The notes under the pieces were generated by a model, which was not told where the DNA came from, searched no databases, and was given only the letters and a program-made list of their open reading frames with translations. A program made the translations under genes and the position numbers. This document shows, piece after piece, positions 23,791 through 32,346 of a stretch of 40,794 nucleotides of DNA. Numbering within the stretch: the first letter of the stretch is position 1; every line of letters starts with the position of its first letter. The stretch comes from Nonomuraea antri (GTDB lineage: Bacteria > Actinomycetota > Actinomycetes > Streptosporangiales > Streptosporangiaceae): NCBI RefSeq assembly GCF_013283785.1, contig NZ_JABCPZ010000085.1, positions 1 through 40,794 of the forward strand. The letters run 5' to 3'.

Positions 23791-24576
23791 ATGCGCGTCC
23801 TGCTCGTCGTCCTCGCGGTGCCGGTGCTGCTGCTCGGGTTGTTGTGGGTGTTCCAGCGGCGGCTGATCTACCTGCCCGACACGTCGGCCGCGCCGCCCGC
23901 CGCCGCGGTGATCCCCGGGGCTCGTGACGTCACGCTGGTGACCGAGGACGGGCTCCGGCTCGGCGCCTGGTACGTCCCCGGCACGCACCCGGTGAGCGTG
24001 CTGATCGCGGGCGGCAACGCGGGCAACCGGCGGCACCGGGCGCCGCTGGCCGTGGCCCTGGCCGCGCACGGGCATCCGGTGCTGCTCATGGACTACCGCG
24101 GCTACGGCGGCAACCCGGGCGGCCCGGACGAGGAGGGCCTGCACCTCGACGCCCTGGCCGCCCGCCGCTTCCTGGACGCCGCCGGCGGCTCGCGGGTCGT
24201 CTACTTCGGCGAGAGCCTGGGCGCGGCGGTGGTGACGCGCCTGGCCACCCGGCGCCCGCCGGACGGGCTGGTGCTGCGTTCCCCGTTCACCGACCTGGCC
24301 GCGGCGGGCCGGGTGAACTACCCGTTCCTGCCGGTCGGGACGCTGCTGCGGGACCGTTTCCCGCTCGCGGAACAGCTCGCCGGCGTCCGCGTGCCCACCG
24401 TGGTCGTGTACGGCTCCGGCGACACGATCGTCCCGCCGGAGCTCAGCAGGCGGGCCGCCGAGTCCGCCGGCGGGCCGGTGGAAGTGGTCGAGGTGGCCGG
24501 GGCCGGGCACAACGACCTGTCACTGCTGACCGGGCCCGAGGTGGTCGGCGCCGTACTCAAGCTGGCCCGCCGATGA
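23791..24576 (+). CDS. Membrane-anchored alpha/beta hydrolase (BEM46/YfhR-like)
   Basis: This 261-residue protein has one N-terminal membrane helix (residues 2-20) followed by FQRRLIYLPD, a typical start for the ABHD13/BEM46 group. Catalytic features are the HG-equivalent AGGNAGNRRH oxyanion loop, Ser142 in GESLGAA, the Asp of GSGDTIVPP, and the His of GAGHNDL. It is probably on the cytoplasmic membrane with unknown substrate. It faces the TPR gene, whose stop is 10 bp away. Start: ATG, although without a strong ribosome site. Confidence 0.85.
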   Translation: MRVLLVVLAVPVLLLGLLWVFQRRLIYLPDTSAAPPAAAVIPGARDVTLVTEDGLRLGAWYVPGTHPVSVLIAGGNAGNRRHRAPLAVALAAHGHPVLLMDYRGYGGNPGGPDEEGLHLDALAARRFLDAAGGSRVVYFGESLGAAVVTRLATRRPPDGLVLRSPFTDLAAAGRVNYPFLPVGTLLRDRFPLAEQLAGVRVPTVVVYGSGDTIVPPELSRRAAESAGGPVEVVEVAGAGHNDLSLLTGPEVVGAVLKLARR

Positions 24577-24586
24577 GGGTGGCCGG

Positions 24587-25219
24587 TCAGCCGAGCTGCG
24601 CCCTGGCCTCGTCCACGAAGGCCACGACGCGCTCGGCCCCGCACTCCACGGCGATCGCGCGGGCCCGCTCGGCCAGGTCGAGCGCGTCGTCGCGGCGGCC
24701 CTCGGCGAGCGCGATGTGGATCAGCCCGACCATGTTGGCCGCGACGCCGGGCAGCAGGCCGATCTCGCGGCGCAGCCGGCTGGACTCCTCCAGGTTCCGC
24801 TTGGCGGAGTCGTAGCGGCCGGCGGCATGGTCGGCGATGCCCAGGTGCCGCAGCGCTTCCGCGCGGATGTCCGTGTCGCCGTCGGCCAGGTCACGTGAGC
24901 GTTCCAGCAGCGGGACGGCCGTGTCGTGGTCGCCCTCGACGACCTGGTGGTAGCAGCCCACCCAGAACAGCGCCGCCGCCTCGCCCCGGGCGTCGCCCAG
25001 CGCCTGGTACAGGCTCAGCGCGCGCTCGAACAGGGCCAGCGCGGCCGGATCGGGGCGGCGCTCGTCGAGGAACCGCACGTGCAGGACCCGGCCTCGGGCC
25101 AGGGCCAGGGCGGCCTCGACCGCGTCGAGCTCGCGTGCGGACTCGGACAGCGCCCCCTCGTCGCCCGCGTAGACCGCGCGCTCGTACAGCCGTTTCGACC
25201 TCTCGATCCACTCGCTCAT
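24587..25219 (-). CDS. TPR-repeat protein
   Basis: This 210-residue, all-helical protein has repeated helix pairs, for example ALALFERALSLYQALGDARGEAAALFWVGCYHQ, EALRHLGIADHAAGRYDSAKRNLEESSRLRR and VGLIHIALAEGRRDDALDLAERARAIA. These match the alanine/glycine pattern of tetratricopeptide repeats, about four to five units. It starts at ATG behind GGGGAG and has no signal peptide. Short stand-alone TPR proteins are common in actinobacteria; the partner is unknown. It is divergent from the aldo/keto reductase gene by 91 bp. Confidence 0.8.
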   Translation of the reverse strand: MSEWIERSKRLYERAVYAGDEGALSESARELDAVEAALALARGRVLHVRFLDERRPDPAALALFERALSLYQALGDARGEAAALFWVGCYHQVVEGDHDTAVPLLERSRDLADGDTDIRAEALRHLGIADHAAGRYDSAKRNLEESSRLRREIGLLPGVAANMVGLIHIALAEGRRDDALDLAERARAIAVECGAERVVAFVDEARAQLG

Positions 25220-25310
25220 GCCGCTGACTCCCCGTCGCGTGAACGCCCCGCGGGACCGTGGGACATAATCCGTGAAGCCTAGTGGACGAAGAGGAAGGCG
25301 GGGGTTCGCC

Positions 25311-26288
25311 GTGGAGACGCGCGTACTCGGACGTACGGGACGGCAGGTCGGCGTGGTCGGGCTGGGCACCTGGCAGCTCGGCGCCGACTGGGGCGAGGTG
25401 CGCGAGGACGAGGCGCGCGCCACCCTGGAGGCCGCCGTAGAGCGGGGCGTGACCTTCCTCGACACCGCCGACGTGTACGGCGACGGCCGCAGCGAGCGGA
25501 TCGTCGGCCGCTTCGCCAAGGAGCACCCGGGGCTGACCGTGGCCACCAAGATGGGCCGCAGGACGGCCCAGCTGCCGGAGAACTACGTGATGGCCGGCTT
25601 CCGCGCCTGGACCGGGCGCTCGCGCGAGAACCTCGGCGTCGACACCATCGACCTGGTCCAGCTCCACTGCCCGCCCACGCCCGTCTACTCCAGCGGCGAG
25701 GTGTTCGACGCGCTCGACACGCTGGTCGCGGAAGGCGGCATCGCCGCGTACGGCGTGAGCGTGGAGACCTGCGAGCAGGCGCTGACCGCGATCGCCAGGC
25801 CGGGCGTGGCCACCGTGCAGATCATCCTGAACGCCTTCAGGCTCAAGCCGCTGGAGCGCGTCCTGCCGGCCGCCCGCGCCGCCGGGGTGGGCATCATCGC
25901 CAGGGTGCCGCTGGCCAGCGGCCTGCTCTCGGGCAGGTACGACGAGAAGTCACGGTTCGGCCCGGACGACCACCGCACCTTCAACCGGCGCGGCGAGGCG
26001 TTCGACGTGGGCGAGACGTTCTCCGGCGTGGACTTCGCCACCGGCCTGGAGGCGGTGCGCAAGCTGGCGCCGCTGGTGCCAGAGGAGCTGACCATGACCC
26101 AGTTCGCGCTGCGCTGGGTGCTCGACCAGCCGGGCGTCAGCGTGGTCATCCCGGGCGCCCGCAACGCCGCCCAGGCCAGGGCCAACGCGGCGGCGGCCGC
26201 GCTGCCGCCGCTGCCCGAGGCGACGCCGGCGGCCGTGCGCGAAGTCTACGACGAGCTGATCCGCCCGCAGGTGCACCACCGCTGGTGA
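25311..26288 (+). CDS. Aldo/keto reductase
   Basis: This 325-residue protein carries the catalytic tetrad of the superfamily: Asp51, Tyr56 (LDTADVYGDG), Lys80 (VATKMG) and His119 (VQLHCPP). The NADP-binding end is SVVIPGARNAAQARAN. The GTG at 25311 was chosen because the domain starts at once (TRVLGRTG) and a GAGGAAGG(C)GGGGG ribosome region precedes it; a GTG 39 bp upstream is possible. It reduces carbonyl compounds with NADPH, substrate unknown. A CATAAT at 25264-25269 could be its -10, without a good -35. Confidence 0.9.
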   Translation: METRVLGRTGRQVGVVGLGTWQLGADWGEVREDEARATLEAAVERGVTFLDTADVYGDGRSERIVGRFAKEHPGLTVATKMGRRTAQLPENYVMAGFRAWTGRSRENLGVDTIDLVQLHCPPTPVYSSGEVFDALDTLVAEGGIAAYGVSVETCEQALTAIARPGVATVQIILNAFRLKPLERVLPAARAAGVGIIARVPLASGLLSGRYDEKSRFGPDDHRTFNRRGEAFDVGETFSGVDFATGLEAVRKLAPLVPEELTMTQFALRWVLDQPGVSVVIPGARNAAQARANAAAAALPPLPEATPAAVREVYDELIRPQVHHRW

Positions 26289-26296
26289 ACGGCGGC

Positions 26297-26668
26297 TCAC
26301 GTGGTCGGCTCGGTCGGCCGGGAGCCGGGGCGGTCGGGGTCGGCCCCGGTGAACGCCAGCCCGGGCGCGCGGTCCCAGCCGACCAGGGTCATCAGGCGCC
26401 GTACGTGCGGCGGCACCGCGTCGAGTACGATACTGCGGCCGGGCGGCAGGCCGGCCGCCACCGCGACGATGAACCGCAGGCCGGCCACGTCGATGAAGGT
26501 CAGGCCGGCGAGGTCGAGCCTGATGTCCTGGCCGCTGACGCGGACCGCCCAGCGTAACGCCCGGACGAGCGTCGCCAGGTTGCCGACGTCGATCTCGCCT
26601 GACACGCGTAGGCCGAACGGGTTGCTGATTCGTGTGATCTGAGCGTGGTCTCCGGTTTCTAAAGGCAT
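26297..26668 (-). CDS. STAS-domain protein (anti-sigma factor antagonist type) without the phosphorylatable serine
   Basis: This 123-residue STAS domain covers residues 10-108 (GLRVSGEIDVGNLATLVRAL, IRLDLAGLTFIDVAGLRFIVAVA). In SpoIIAA/RsbV proteins the position after the conserved Asp is DSSG, where the second Ser is phosphorylated by the anti-sigma kinase. Here it is Asp60-Val-Ala62-Gly63, so that switch cannot work in the usual way. It may be constitutively active, or controlled by partner binding. No RsbW-like kinase is in the window. The Pro/Arg-rich C-tail is low complexity. GGAG lies upstream of the ATG. The gene is convergent with the aldo/keto reductase. Confidence 0.85.
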   Translation of the reverse strand: MPLETGDHAQITRISNPFGLRVSGEIDVGNLATLVRALRWAVRVSGQDIRLDLAGLTFIDVAGLRFIVAVAAGLPPGRSIVLDAVPPHVRRLMTLVGWDRAPGLAFTGADPDRPGSRPTEPTT

Positions 26669-26945
26669 CGTTCTCCGGGTCTGGTGGGGGGACGGTAGGC
26701 AGGCGACCGCCGGCGCCGGGTGGGCGCGGGTCGCCTGAAGGCGGGTGAGCGGGTGTCGCCGGGGGTGCGGCGCCGCGAGCGGGTGCTCAGCGGTCTCGGC
26801 CGGGTCGTACAGGTTCCAGGCGATCACCCTTCGGGCCGGCCGGCGGTCTCGCGCCTGGTGGCGCGGAGCCGGCTCGGCTCACCAACGAGGTCTTCGTGCC
26901 TCCTGCCCAGAGAACGACGCTTTACGCGAACCCCACCCGTGGCCA

Positions 26946-26995
26946 GGGGCATCACGGCCGCGCGCGAGACGCGGGGCATCACGGCCGCGCGTGAG
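26946..26995. repeat. 27-bp direct repeat in the 333-bp space between the STAS and SMP-30 genes
   Basis: GGGGCATCACGGCCGCGCG followed by YGAG occurs at 26946-26968 and again at 26973-26995, with one base differing, just past the 3' end of the SMP-30 gene. The rest of the spacer (26669-26945) must contain the STAS gene's promoter, but I see no clear boxes or coding signal there. Confidence 0.6.
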
Positions 26996-27001
26996 GCGGG
27001 A

Positions 27002-27865
27002 TCAGAGCGTGGTGGGCAGGACCGGGCGGCCGGTGACGCCGGGTTCGGCCGCGAACAGGGCGCCGGCCGACGGCTGCGCGGCCCTGTCGACGCCGAGCGC
27101 GGACGTGGTGATGTAGAGCGTGCCGAGGTCGTCGCCGCCGAAGGCGACCGCCGTGATCTTGGGGACGGGCAACGTCACGACCGCGTCCAGCTTTCCGTCC
27201 TGGTCGTAGCGGTGCACCGCGGCGCCGTCCCACAGCGCCACCCAGACGCCGCCCTCGGCGTCCACGGTCAGGCCGTCCGGGGTGCCCTGGGCGGGGTCGA
27301 CGACGGCGAACGGGCGGCGGCCGGTCAGGCCCTCGTCCCGGTCGTAGTCGAAGACGTCCACCCGGCCGGTGGGGGTGTCGGTGTAGTAGGCGCGGGTGCC
27401 GTCCGGGCTGAAGTCGAAGCCGTTGGAGATGGTCACCTCGGGCAGCACCACGCGCAGCGAGCCGTCGGGCTCGGTCACGTAGAACGTGCCGCGCCCGGGT
27501 TCCGCCGAGTAGCTCATGCTGCCGATGTAGAAGCGGCCGTCGGGGTCGCAGCCGCCCTCGTTCATCCTGACCTCGGGATCGGTCCATTCCTCGCCGAGCG
27601 AGCGCAGCGGGGCGTCCAGGTCGTCGGAGTCGGCCAGCAGCAGTTCGCGCTCCCCGGCCACCAGGAACCCGCCGGCGGCGCGCGGGCGCACGACGGCGGC
27701 GATCGCGCCGACGTGGCGGCGGCGGACCGCGCCGCCGGGTTCGAGCGCCAGCACGTCGCCCGCCAGCATGTCGACCCACCGCAGGCCGCCCCAGCCGGCG
27801 GACCACACGGGGCCCTCGCCGTGCTCGGCCACGGGGTCGGTCACCTGGTAGGACGTGATGCTCAT
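27002..27865 (-). CDS. SMP-30/gluconolactonase-like beta-propeller protein
   Basis: This 287-residue protein has repeated propeller blades and the metal-site residues of the SMP-30 fold: Glu17 (EHGEGPVW), Asn in RMNEGGCDPDG, Asn in ISNGFDFSPDG, and Asp in TPDGLTVD. Such enzymes hydrolyse sugar lactones or related esters using one divalent metal. It is cytoplasmic by sequence. The ATG has GAGGAG 7 nt upstream. The gene lies 90 bp downstream of the aminotransferase homologue and could form an operon with it, though a direct-repeat operator candidate lies between them. Confidence 0.88.
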   Translation of the reverse strand: MSITSYQVTDPVAEHGEGPVWSAGWGGLRWVDMLAGDVLALEPGGAVRRRHVGAIAAVVRPRAAGGFLVAGERELLLADSDDLDAPLRSLGEEWTDPEVRMNEGGCDPDGRFYIGSMSYSAEPGRGTFYVTEPDGSLRVVLPEVTISNGFDFSPDGTRAYYTDTPTGRVDVFDYDRDEGLTGRRPFAVVDPAQGTPDGLTVDAEGGVWVALWDGAAVHRYDQDGKLDAVVTLPVPKITAVAFGGDDLGTLYITTSALGVDRAAQPSAGALFAAEPGVTGRPVLPTTL

Positions 27866-27908
27866 GCCGATCTCCTCAACGCTGTTCCGTCGTACGTGCT
27901 CGACGGCG

Positions 27909-27926
27909 GTTCACGACATTGTTCAC
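27909..27926. promoter_or_regulatory. Direct-repeat operator candidate upstream of the SMP-30 gene
   Basis: GTTCAC occurs at 27909-27914 and 27921-27926, spaced 12 bp, in the 90-bp leader between the aminotransferase-like gene and the SMP-30 gene. This is suggestive only. Confidence 0.25.
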
Positions 27927-27955
27927 CGTACGGACGGGTTCGCGTACGGGGCGCA

Positions 27956-29002
27956 TCAGACGGTGGCCAGCGTGTGGCGGGCGATCTCCACGTTCAGCAG
28001 CCCGGTGACGTGTGCCGCCTGCTCGTCGGTGATCACCAGAGGCGGGGTGAGCACGACCCGCTCGGGCGACCAGGGCAGCAGGACGCCCGCGCGCAGCGCC
28101 CGGTCACGCAGGTCGAGCGCGGGGGTGTCGAGGTCGATGACGATCATGAGCCCGGCCCCGCGCACGGCGGCGACCCCGGGCAGCTCGGCCAGCGGCGCCA
28201 ACTCGCCGAGCATCCGCTCCCCCAGGTCGGCGGCGCGGGCGGGCAGGTCGTCGCGCTCGATGAGGTCCAGGTTGGCCAGGGCGGCGGCGGCCGCGGCGGC
28301 GTGACAGAGGCTCGCCGTCGTCTCGCCGGCCGGCGTCTCTTCTGGCGGCCTCTCGTCGCGGGGCGGCGCGGTTCGCGCGGTGGTGATCACCGCGCCCAGC
28401 GGAAGGTATCCGCTGGTCAGGGAATCGCCGGTGATCACGAGGTCCGGGGTGAGCACGTGGCGGGCGGAGCCGAACCAGGCGCCGGTCCTGCCGAGTCCGG
28501 TGGTGGTCTCGTCGGCGATGAGCAGCAGGTCGTACCGGTCCCTGAGCTCCCGTACCAGGGGCCAGTCCACCGGTCCCGGCCCCGGTTCGACGCTGAGCGC
28601 GGCCGACCGGCCCGGGCCCGCCTCCGCCACGGCCCGTTCCAGGTCGCCAGGCCCGGCGGAAAGGATCCTGACGCGGTCCGGGGCGCCCGCCCGTCGCCAG
28701 GCCTGCCTGGCGAGCTCGGCCGCCAGCCGCCTGGCCGCGTCGGCGCCCGGGGTGAACAGCACGTCGCCGTCCTGGGCGAGGTGTTCGCGCACGAGAGCGG
28801 CCAGCCTGTCGCGCAGGCGGGCGGCGGGCTCGCCCGCCTGGCCGGGGAACGCGGCGAGCGTACGCAGCTGTGCGGCCGCCGCGTCGGCCAGCTCGGCCCG
28901 GCCGTGACCGGCCAGGCAGGGGCCGAGCCCGGCGGTGGCGTCGATCAGCTCCCGGCCGCGATCGTCGCGGACGAGTGCGCCGCTGCCGCTGCGGAGGATC
29001 AT
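27956..29002 (-). CDS. Class III aminotransferase homologue, probably catalytically dead
   Basis: This 348-residue protein is shorter than the usual 420-450. The fold class is clear from ADETTTGLGRTGAWFG (residues 163-178, the PLP-phenol-binding Asp164), then PDLVITGDSLTSGYLPLGA. In the family the last block reads (S/A)K-x-L-T-x-GY, where Lys forms the Schiff base with PLP. Here that place is Asp193 (GAT codon). The GSEA-type PLP-phosphate motif is degraded to PGADAA, and the HGRTxG/GYHG loop region is missing. GGGAGG lies 6 nt before the ATG, so it is well translated. It may be a regulatory or scaffold paralogue, not an aminotransferase. Confidence 0.8.
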   Translation of the reverse strand: MILRSGSGALVRDDRGRELIDATAGLGPCLAGHGRAELADAAAAQLRTLAAFPGQAGEPAARLRDRLAALVREHLAQDGDVLFTPGADAARRLAAELARQAWRRAGAPDRVRILSAGPGDLERAVAEAGPGRSAALSVEPGPGPVDWPLVRELRDRYDLLLIADETTTGLGRTGAWFGSARHVLTPDLVITGDSLTSGYLPLGAVITTARTAPPRDERPPEETPAGETTASLCHAAAAAAALANLDLIERDDLPARAADLGERMLGELAPLAELPGVAAVRGAGLMIVIDLDTPALDLRDRALRAGVLLPWSPERVVLTPPLVITDEQAAHVTGLLNVEIARHTLATV

Positions 29003-29120
29003 CGGCGACCTCCCGGCTCGTGGCGGAAATGACGGTATCGCCCCACTTCCCGCTACGGGCCTGCCCATCCCTCGCGCCGGGCACACCCCGCCGTCGCCCA
29101 ACACCCCGCCAACCTTCCGC

Positions 29121-29516
29121 TCAGCGCAGCAGGCGGAAGACGCGGAGCGCGGCCACCCCGCCCACCGCCAGGTGCGTGGCGACCAGCGCCACCTGGTAGG
29201 CGCGCTGCCCGGGGTCCAGCTCGGCGGCGTACCCGCCGTCGAAGAAGCCCGAGACGAACGCCAGCACGCCCGTCACCGCCAGCAGCGCCCCCGCGGGCAC
29301 GGCCAGCGCGGGCCGGTCGTGGGTGGCGCCGACGACCAGGATCGCCTGGGCGAGCATCATCGGGATCGGCGCGGACAGCCGGGCCGTCGGGCCCAGCGCC
29401 TCCAGCAGGCCGGGGCTCAGCCCGGTGCGCACCGAGATGACCGCGCCCACCAGGTCCATGACCAGCAGCAGGCAGACCCCGGCGAGCAGGGCGGTGGCGA
29501 AGGGTCGGGACGACAT
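29121..29516 (-). CDS. Small four-helix membrane protein, unknown function
   Basis: This 131-residue protein has hydrophobic segments at about residues 8-27, 47-63, 70-90 and 105-127. The ATG lies behind GAGGAG, spacing 6. No recognised motif, and no charged residues in the helices suggesting transport. The gene is divergent from the histidine kinase with 140 bp between them containing GTCCC/GGGAC half-sites. A role as target of the two-component system is possible, by position only. Confidence 0.75.
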   Translation of the reverse strand: MSSRPFATALLAGVCLLLVMDLVGAVISVRTGLSPGLLEALGPTARLSAPIPMMLAQAILVVGATHDRPALAVPAGALLAVTGVLAFVSGFFDGGYAAELDPGQRAYQVALVATHLAVGGVAALRVFRLLR

Positions 29517-29580
29517 GGCTCTCTCCTCGGAAAATCGTGGGTGTTCCGAGGATCGGCGGAGGTGGAAGCGGGCGTCATGA

Positions 29581-29629
29581 GTCCCGGGTCCTGCGACGGA
29601 AGGGACATCTCGTCCCGTGACGACGGGAC
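29581..29629. promoter_or_regulatory. Cluster of GTCCC/GGGAC half-sites between divergent membrane protein and kinase genes
   Basis: GTCCC starts at 29581 and 29612, and GGGAC at 29602 and 29625. The last pair forms a perfect inverted repeat GTCCCGT-GACG-ACGGGAC (29612-29629). The centres lie about one helical turn apart, typical of a binding site for a dimeric response regulator; the adjacent NarL-type protein is the obvious candidate. Confidence 0.45.
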
Positions 29630-29656
29630 CGGACCAATGACACGATTCCCCTCGTG

Positions 29657-31618
29657 ATGGACAAATCGGCGTGGCGTGGTGTGGCGGCGGGGAGCCTGCT
29701 GCTGGTGCTGGTCGCCGGCGCGCTCGCCGTCGAGCCGCGACTGCGGGAGCTCGGCGTCACCGGGTTCGTGGAACGTTACGACGCCTTCCGCGCGGTCGCG
29801 GCGCTCGCGTTCGGGCTGCCCGGCGTGCTGGTGGTGACGCAGCGGGCGGCGGTGCGGGTCGGCTGGCTGATGGTGTTCGTCGGCGCGGCCCAGGCTTTGG
29901 GGCTGGCCCTGGGCGCGTACGGCCTGCTCGGCATCAACGGCGCCGCCCCCGGGCTGCCGGGCGACGACTGGGCGATGTGGTTGTCGAACTGGCTGTGGGT
30001 GCCCGCGTATCTCGCCGTCCCGACGCTCTTCCCGCTGATCTTCCCCGACGGCGCGCTCCCGTCGCGCCGCTGGTGGCCGGCGGCGGCCCTGGCCTGGGCC
30101 GGGATCGCGGCGAACACGCTGGACTGGGCGCTGCGCCCCGTCACGGTCGTGGACGTGGCCGGCATGTACCCGCCGGGCTACACGGGCGTGCTGTCCGGCC
30201 TGTCCGGGTTCCCGCCGGTCGTCAGGGCGGCCGGCCTGGCGTTGACGTTCGCCGCGGTGGCCGCCGCGGTGTGCTCGCTGGTGGCGCGTTACCGGCGGGC
30301 GGATCCGGTGGTGCGGCGCCGGCTGCAGTGGGTGCTGGCGGCGGCGCTGCTCACGGTGGTGCTGCTGGGCCTGGCGCTGGCCGTGCCCGCCGGGCCGTGG
30401 ATCGCGGCGGCCGCGGCCGTGCCGCTGCCGGTGTCGGTGTGCGTGGCCGTGGTCGCGCACCGGCTGTGGGACGTCGATCTGCTGCTGTCCCGGGCGCTGG
30501 CGTTCGGCGCGGCGGGCGTGGTGCTGCTGGCCGGGTACCTGGCGGTGGCGTACTGGCTGGGTGACGTGCTGGGCTCGGGGGCGACGGCGGCGCTCGTGGC
30601 GCTGGCCGTGCACCCCCTGTACCGGCGGGCGGCGATCGCCGCCAACAAGCTCGTGTACGGCGACCGCGACGACCCCGCGGCGGCGCTGCGCAGGCTCGGA
30701 GAACGGCTGTCGGCCGCCGGAGCGGCCGGGGACCTGCTGGAACGCATGTGCGCCGAGCTGGGCCGGGCGCTGCGGGTGCCCTACGTGGCCGTCGAGGAGT
30801 CCGGCACGGTGGTGGCCCGCTGGGGCGGCCCCGGCGCGGTGGCCGACCCGGTGCCGCTGCACCACCGGGGCGAGCGCGTCGGCACGCTGGTGGTGGGCGA
30901 GCGCCTGCGCCGCAGGGACCTGAACCTGCTCGCGGAGCTGACCCCGCACCTGGCCGTGGCCGTGCACGCGCACCGGCTGGCGGCCGACCTGGCCCGCTCG
31001 CGCGACCGGCTGCTCGCCGCCCGCCAGGAGGAACGCGACCGGCTGCTGCACGAGCTGCACGACGGGCTCGGGCCGACGCTGGCCGCCCTGGCCCTCGGCG
31101 TCGATCGCGGCCGCCGGCTGGTCGGCAGCGACCCGGAGGCCGCGGGCCTGCTCATGGCCGACCTGTCCACCCGGATCAGAGGGACGGTCGAGGACGTCCG
31201 CGCCATCGTGCACGACCTGCGCCCGCCGCCCCTGGACGACCTGGGCCTGGCCGGCGCGCTGGCCGAGCTCGGCCGGGGCTTCGCCGGCGACCTGGCGGTC
31301 GAGGTGGACGCGCAGCCCGACCTGCCCGCGCTGCCCGCACAGGTGGAACTGGCCGCGTACCGGATCACCGCCGAGGCGCTGACGAACGCGGCCAGGCACG
31401 CCCGCGCCTCCCGCTGCACGGTGCGGCTGCGCGCCGCCGACACGCTGGAGCTGCGCGTGGACGACGACGGCGTCGGCGTCATGGCCCCGGCCAGGCGCGG
31501 CTTCGGCCTGGCGTCGATGAAGCGGCGCTCGGAGGAGCTGGACGGCACCTTCGAGCTGACCACCGGCGACGGCGCGGGCACCAGCCTGCTGGTCCGGCTG
31601 CCGCTGGCGGTCTCATGA
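29657..31618 (+). CDS. Membrane histidine kinase (NarL-partner, HisKA_3 type)
   Basis: This 653-residue protein has an N-terminal half with about eight hydrophobic segments up to residue 310. A GAF-like or linker region (YVAVEESGTVVARWG) follows. The kinase core has the HisKA_3 dimerisation helix with the phospho-acceptor His468 in LLHELHDGLGPTLAAL. The N-box is ITAEALTNAARHARASRC and the G-boxes are LRVDDDGVGV and GFGLASMKRR, all intact. It begins GTG-ATG; the ATG is used here and no ribosome site is evident. It is coupled to the response regulator 22 bp downstream. The stimulus is unknown. Confidence 0.9.
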   Translation: MDKSAWRGVAAGSLLLVLVAGALAVEPRLRELGVTGFVERYDAFRAVAALAFGLPGVLVVTQRAAVRVGWLMVFVGAAQALGLALGAYGLLGINGAAPGLPGDDWAMWLSNWLWVPAYLAVPTLFPLIFPDGALPSRRWWPAAALAWAGIAANTLDWALRPVTVVDVAGMYPPGYTGVLSGLSGFPPVVRAAGLALTFAAVAAAVCSLVARYRRADPVVRRRLQWVLAAALLTVVLLGLALAVPAGPWIAAAAAVPLPVSVCVAVVAHRLWDVDLLLSRALAFGAAGVVLLAGYLAVAYWLGDVLGSGATAALVALAVHPLYRRAAIAANKLVYGDRDDPAAALRRLGERLSAAGAAGDLLERMCAELGRALRVPYVAVEESGTVVARWGGPGAVADPVPLHHRGERVGTLVVGERLRRRDLNLLAELTPHLAVAVHAHRLAADLARSRDRLLAARQEERDRLLHELHDGLGPTLAALALGVDRGRRLVGSDPEAAGLLMADLSTRIRGTVEDVRAIVHDLRPPPLDDLGLAGALAELGRGFAGDLAVEVDAQPDLPALPAQVELAAYRITAEALTNAARHARASRCTVRLRAADTLELRVDDDGVGVMAPARRGFGLASMKRRSEELDGTFELTTGDGAGTSLLVRLPLAVS

Positions 31619-31640
31619 CCACGGGCCCGGCGGTGGAGCG

Positions 31641-32285
31641 GTGATCAGGGTGCTGGTGGTGGAGGACCACCCGGTGTTCGCCGAGGGGCTGGTCGCGCTG
31701 CTCGGCGACCTGCCGGAGGTGACGGTGGCCGGCGTCGCGGGCAGCGGCGAGGAGGCGATCGAGCTGGCGCGTTCGGCCACGCCCGACGTGATCCTGATGG
31801 ACCTGCACCTGCCCGGCATCAGCGGCGTGGAGGCCACCGGCCGGATCCTGGCGTTCCTGCCCGGCGTGGCGGTGCTGGTGCTGACCATGCTGTCGGACGA
31901 CGAGACCGTCCTGGCCGCGATCCGCGCCGGGGCGCGCGGCTACCTGCTGAAGGAGGCGACGCCGGCGGAGATCGTCCGGTCGCTGGAGTCGGTGACGGCC
32001 GGCCAGGTGGTGTTCGGGGCCGCGACGGGCAGCCGGGTGCTGGCCGCGCTGGCGTCCGCGCAGGCGCGCCCGCGCCCGCTGCCCGAGCTGACCGAGCGTG
32101 AGGTGGAGGTGCTCGACCTGGTCGCGGCCGGGCTGACCAACCAGGCCATCGCGGCGCGGCTGTTCCTCAGCGAGAAGACCGTGCGCAACCACGTGTCGAA
32201 CATCTTCGCCAAGCTCGGCGTGCCCGACCGGGCCGGCGCCGTGGCCAGGGCCAGGGACGAGGGCCTGGGCGGGCGCCGCAGGTAG
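31641..32285 (+). CDS. NarL/FixJ-family response regulator
   Basis: This 214-residue protein has a receiver domain (1-125) with the acidic pocket (VVEDH), phospho-acceptor Asp54 (VILMDLHLPG), Thr (VLVLTML) and Lys (YLLKEAT). A LuxR-type DNA-binding domain follows at 145-205, with LTEREVEVLDLVAAGLTNQAIAARLFLSEKTVRNHVSNIFAKLGV. It is encoded 22 bp after the kinase and is surely its partner. The operator candidate between the kinase gene and the divergent membrane gene is a likely target. It starts at GTG with GGAG upstream. Confidence 0.95.
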   Translation: MIRVLVVEDHPVFAEGLVALLGDLPEVTVAGVAGSGEEAIELARSATPDVILMDLHLPGISGVEATGRILAFLPGVAVLVLTMLSDDETVLAAIRAGARGYLLKEATPAEIVRSLESVTAGQVVFGAATGSRVLAALASAQARPRPLPELTEREVEVLDLVAAGLTNQAIAARLFLSEKTVRNHVSNIFAKLGVPDRAGAVARARDEGLGGRRR

Positions 32286-32300
32286 CTCGCGGCCCCCGAT

Positions 32301-32338
32301 GGGTACGGCTCGCGCCCGGATGCGCGCGAGCCGTACCC
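32301..32338. terminator. Bidirectional terminator hairpin between the regulator and the M36 protease
   Basis: A perfect 15-bp stem (GGGTACGGCTCGCGC at 32301-32315 with 32324-32338) around an eight-base loop sits in the 61-bp space between convergent genes, and works for both strands. Confidence 0.85.
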
Positions 32339-32346
32339 CCGGGTGG

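Noticed and set aside
26945..27001. 27-bp tandem duplication as a transposon footprint
   Set aside because: No flanking inverted repeats or transposase remnant; more likely simple slippage.
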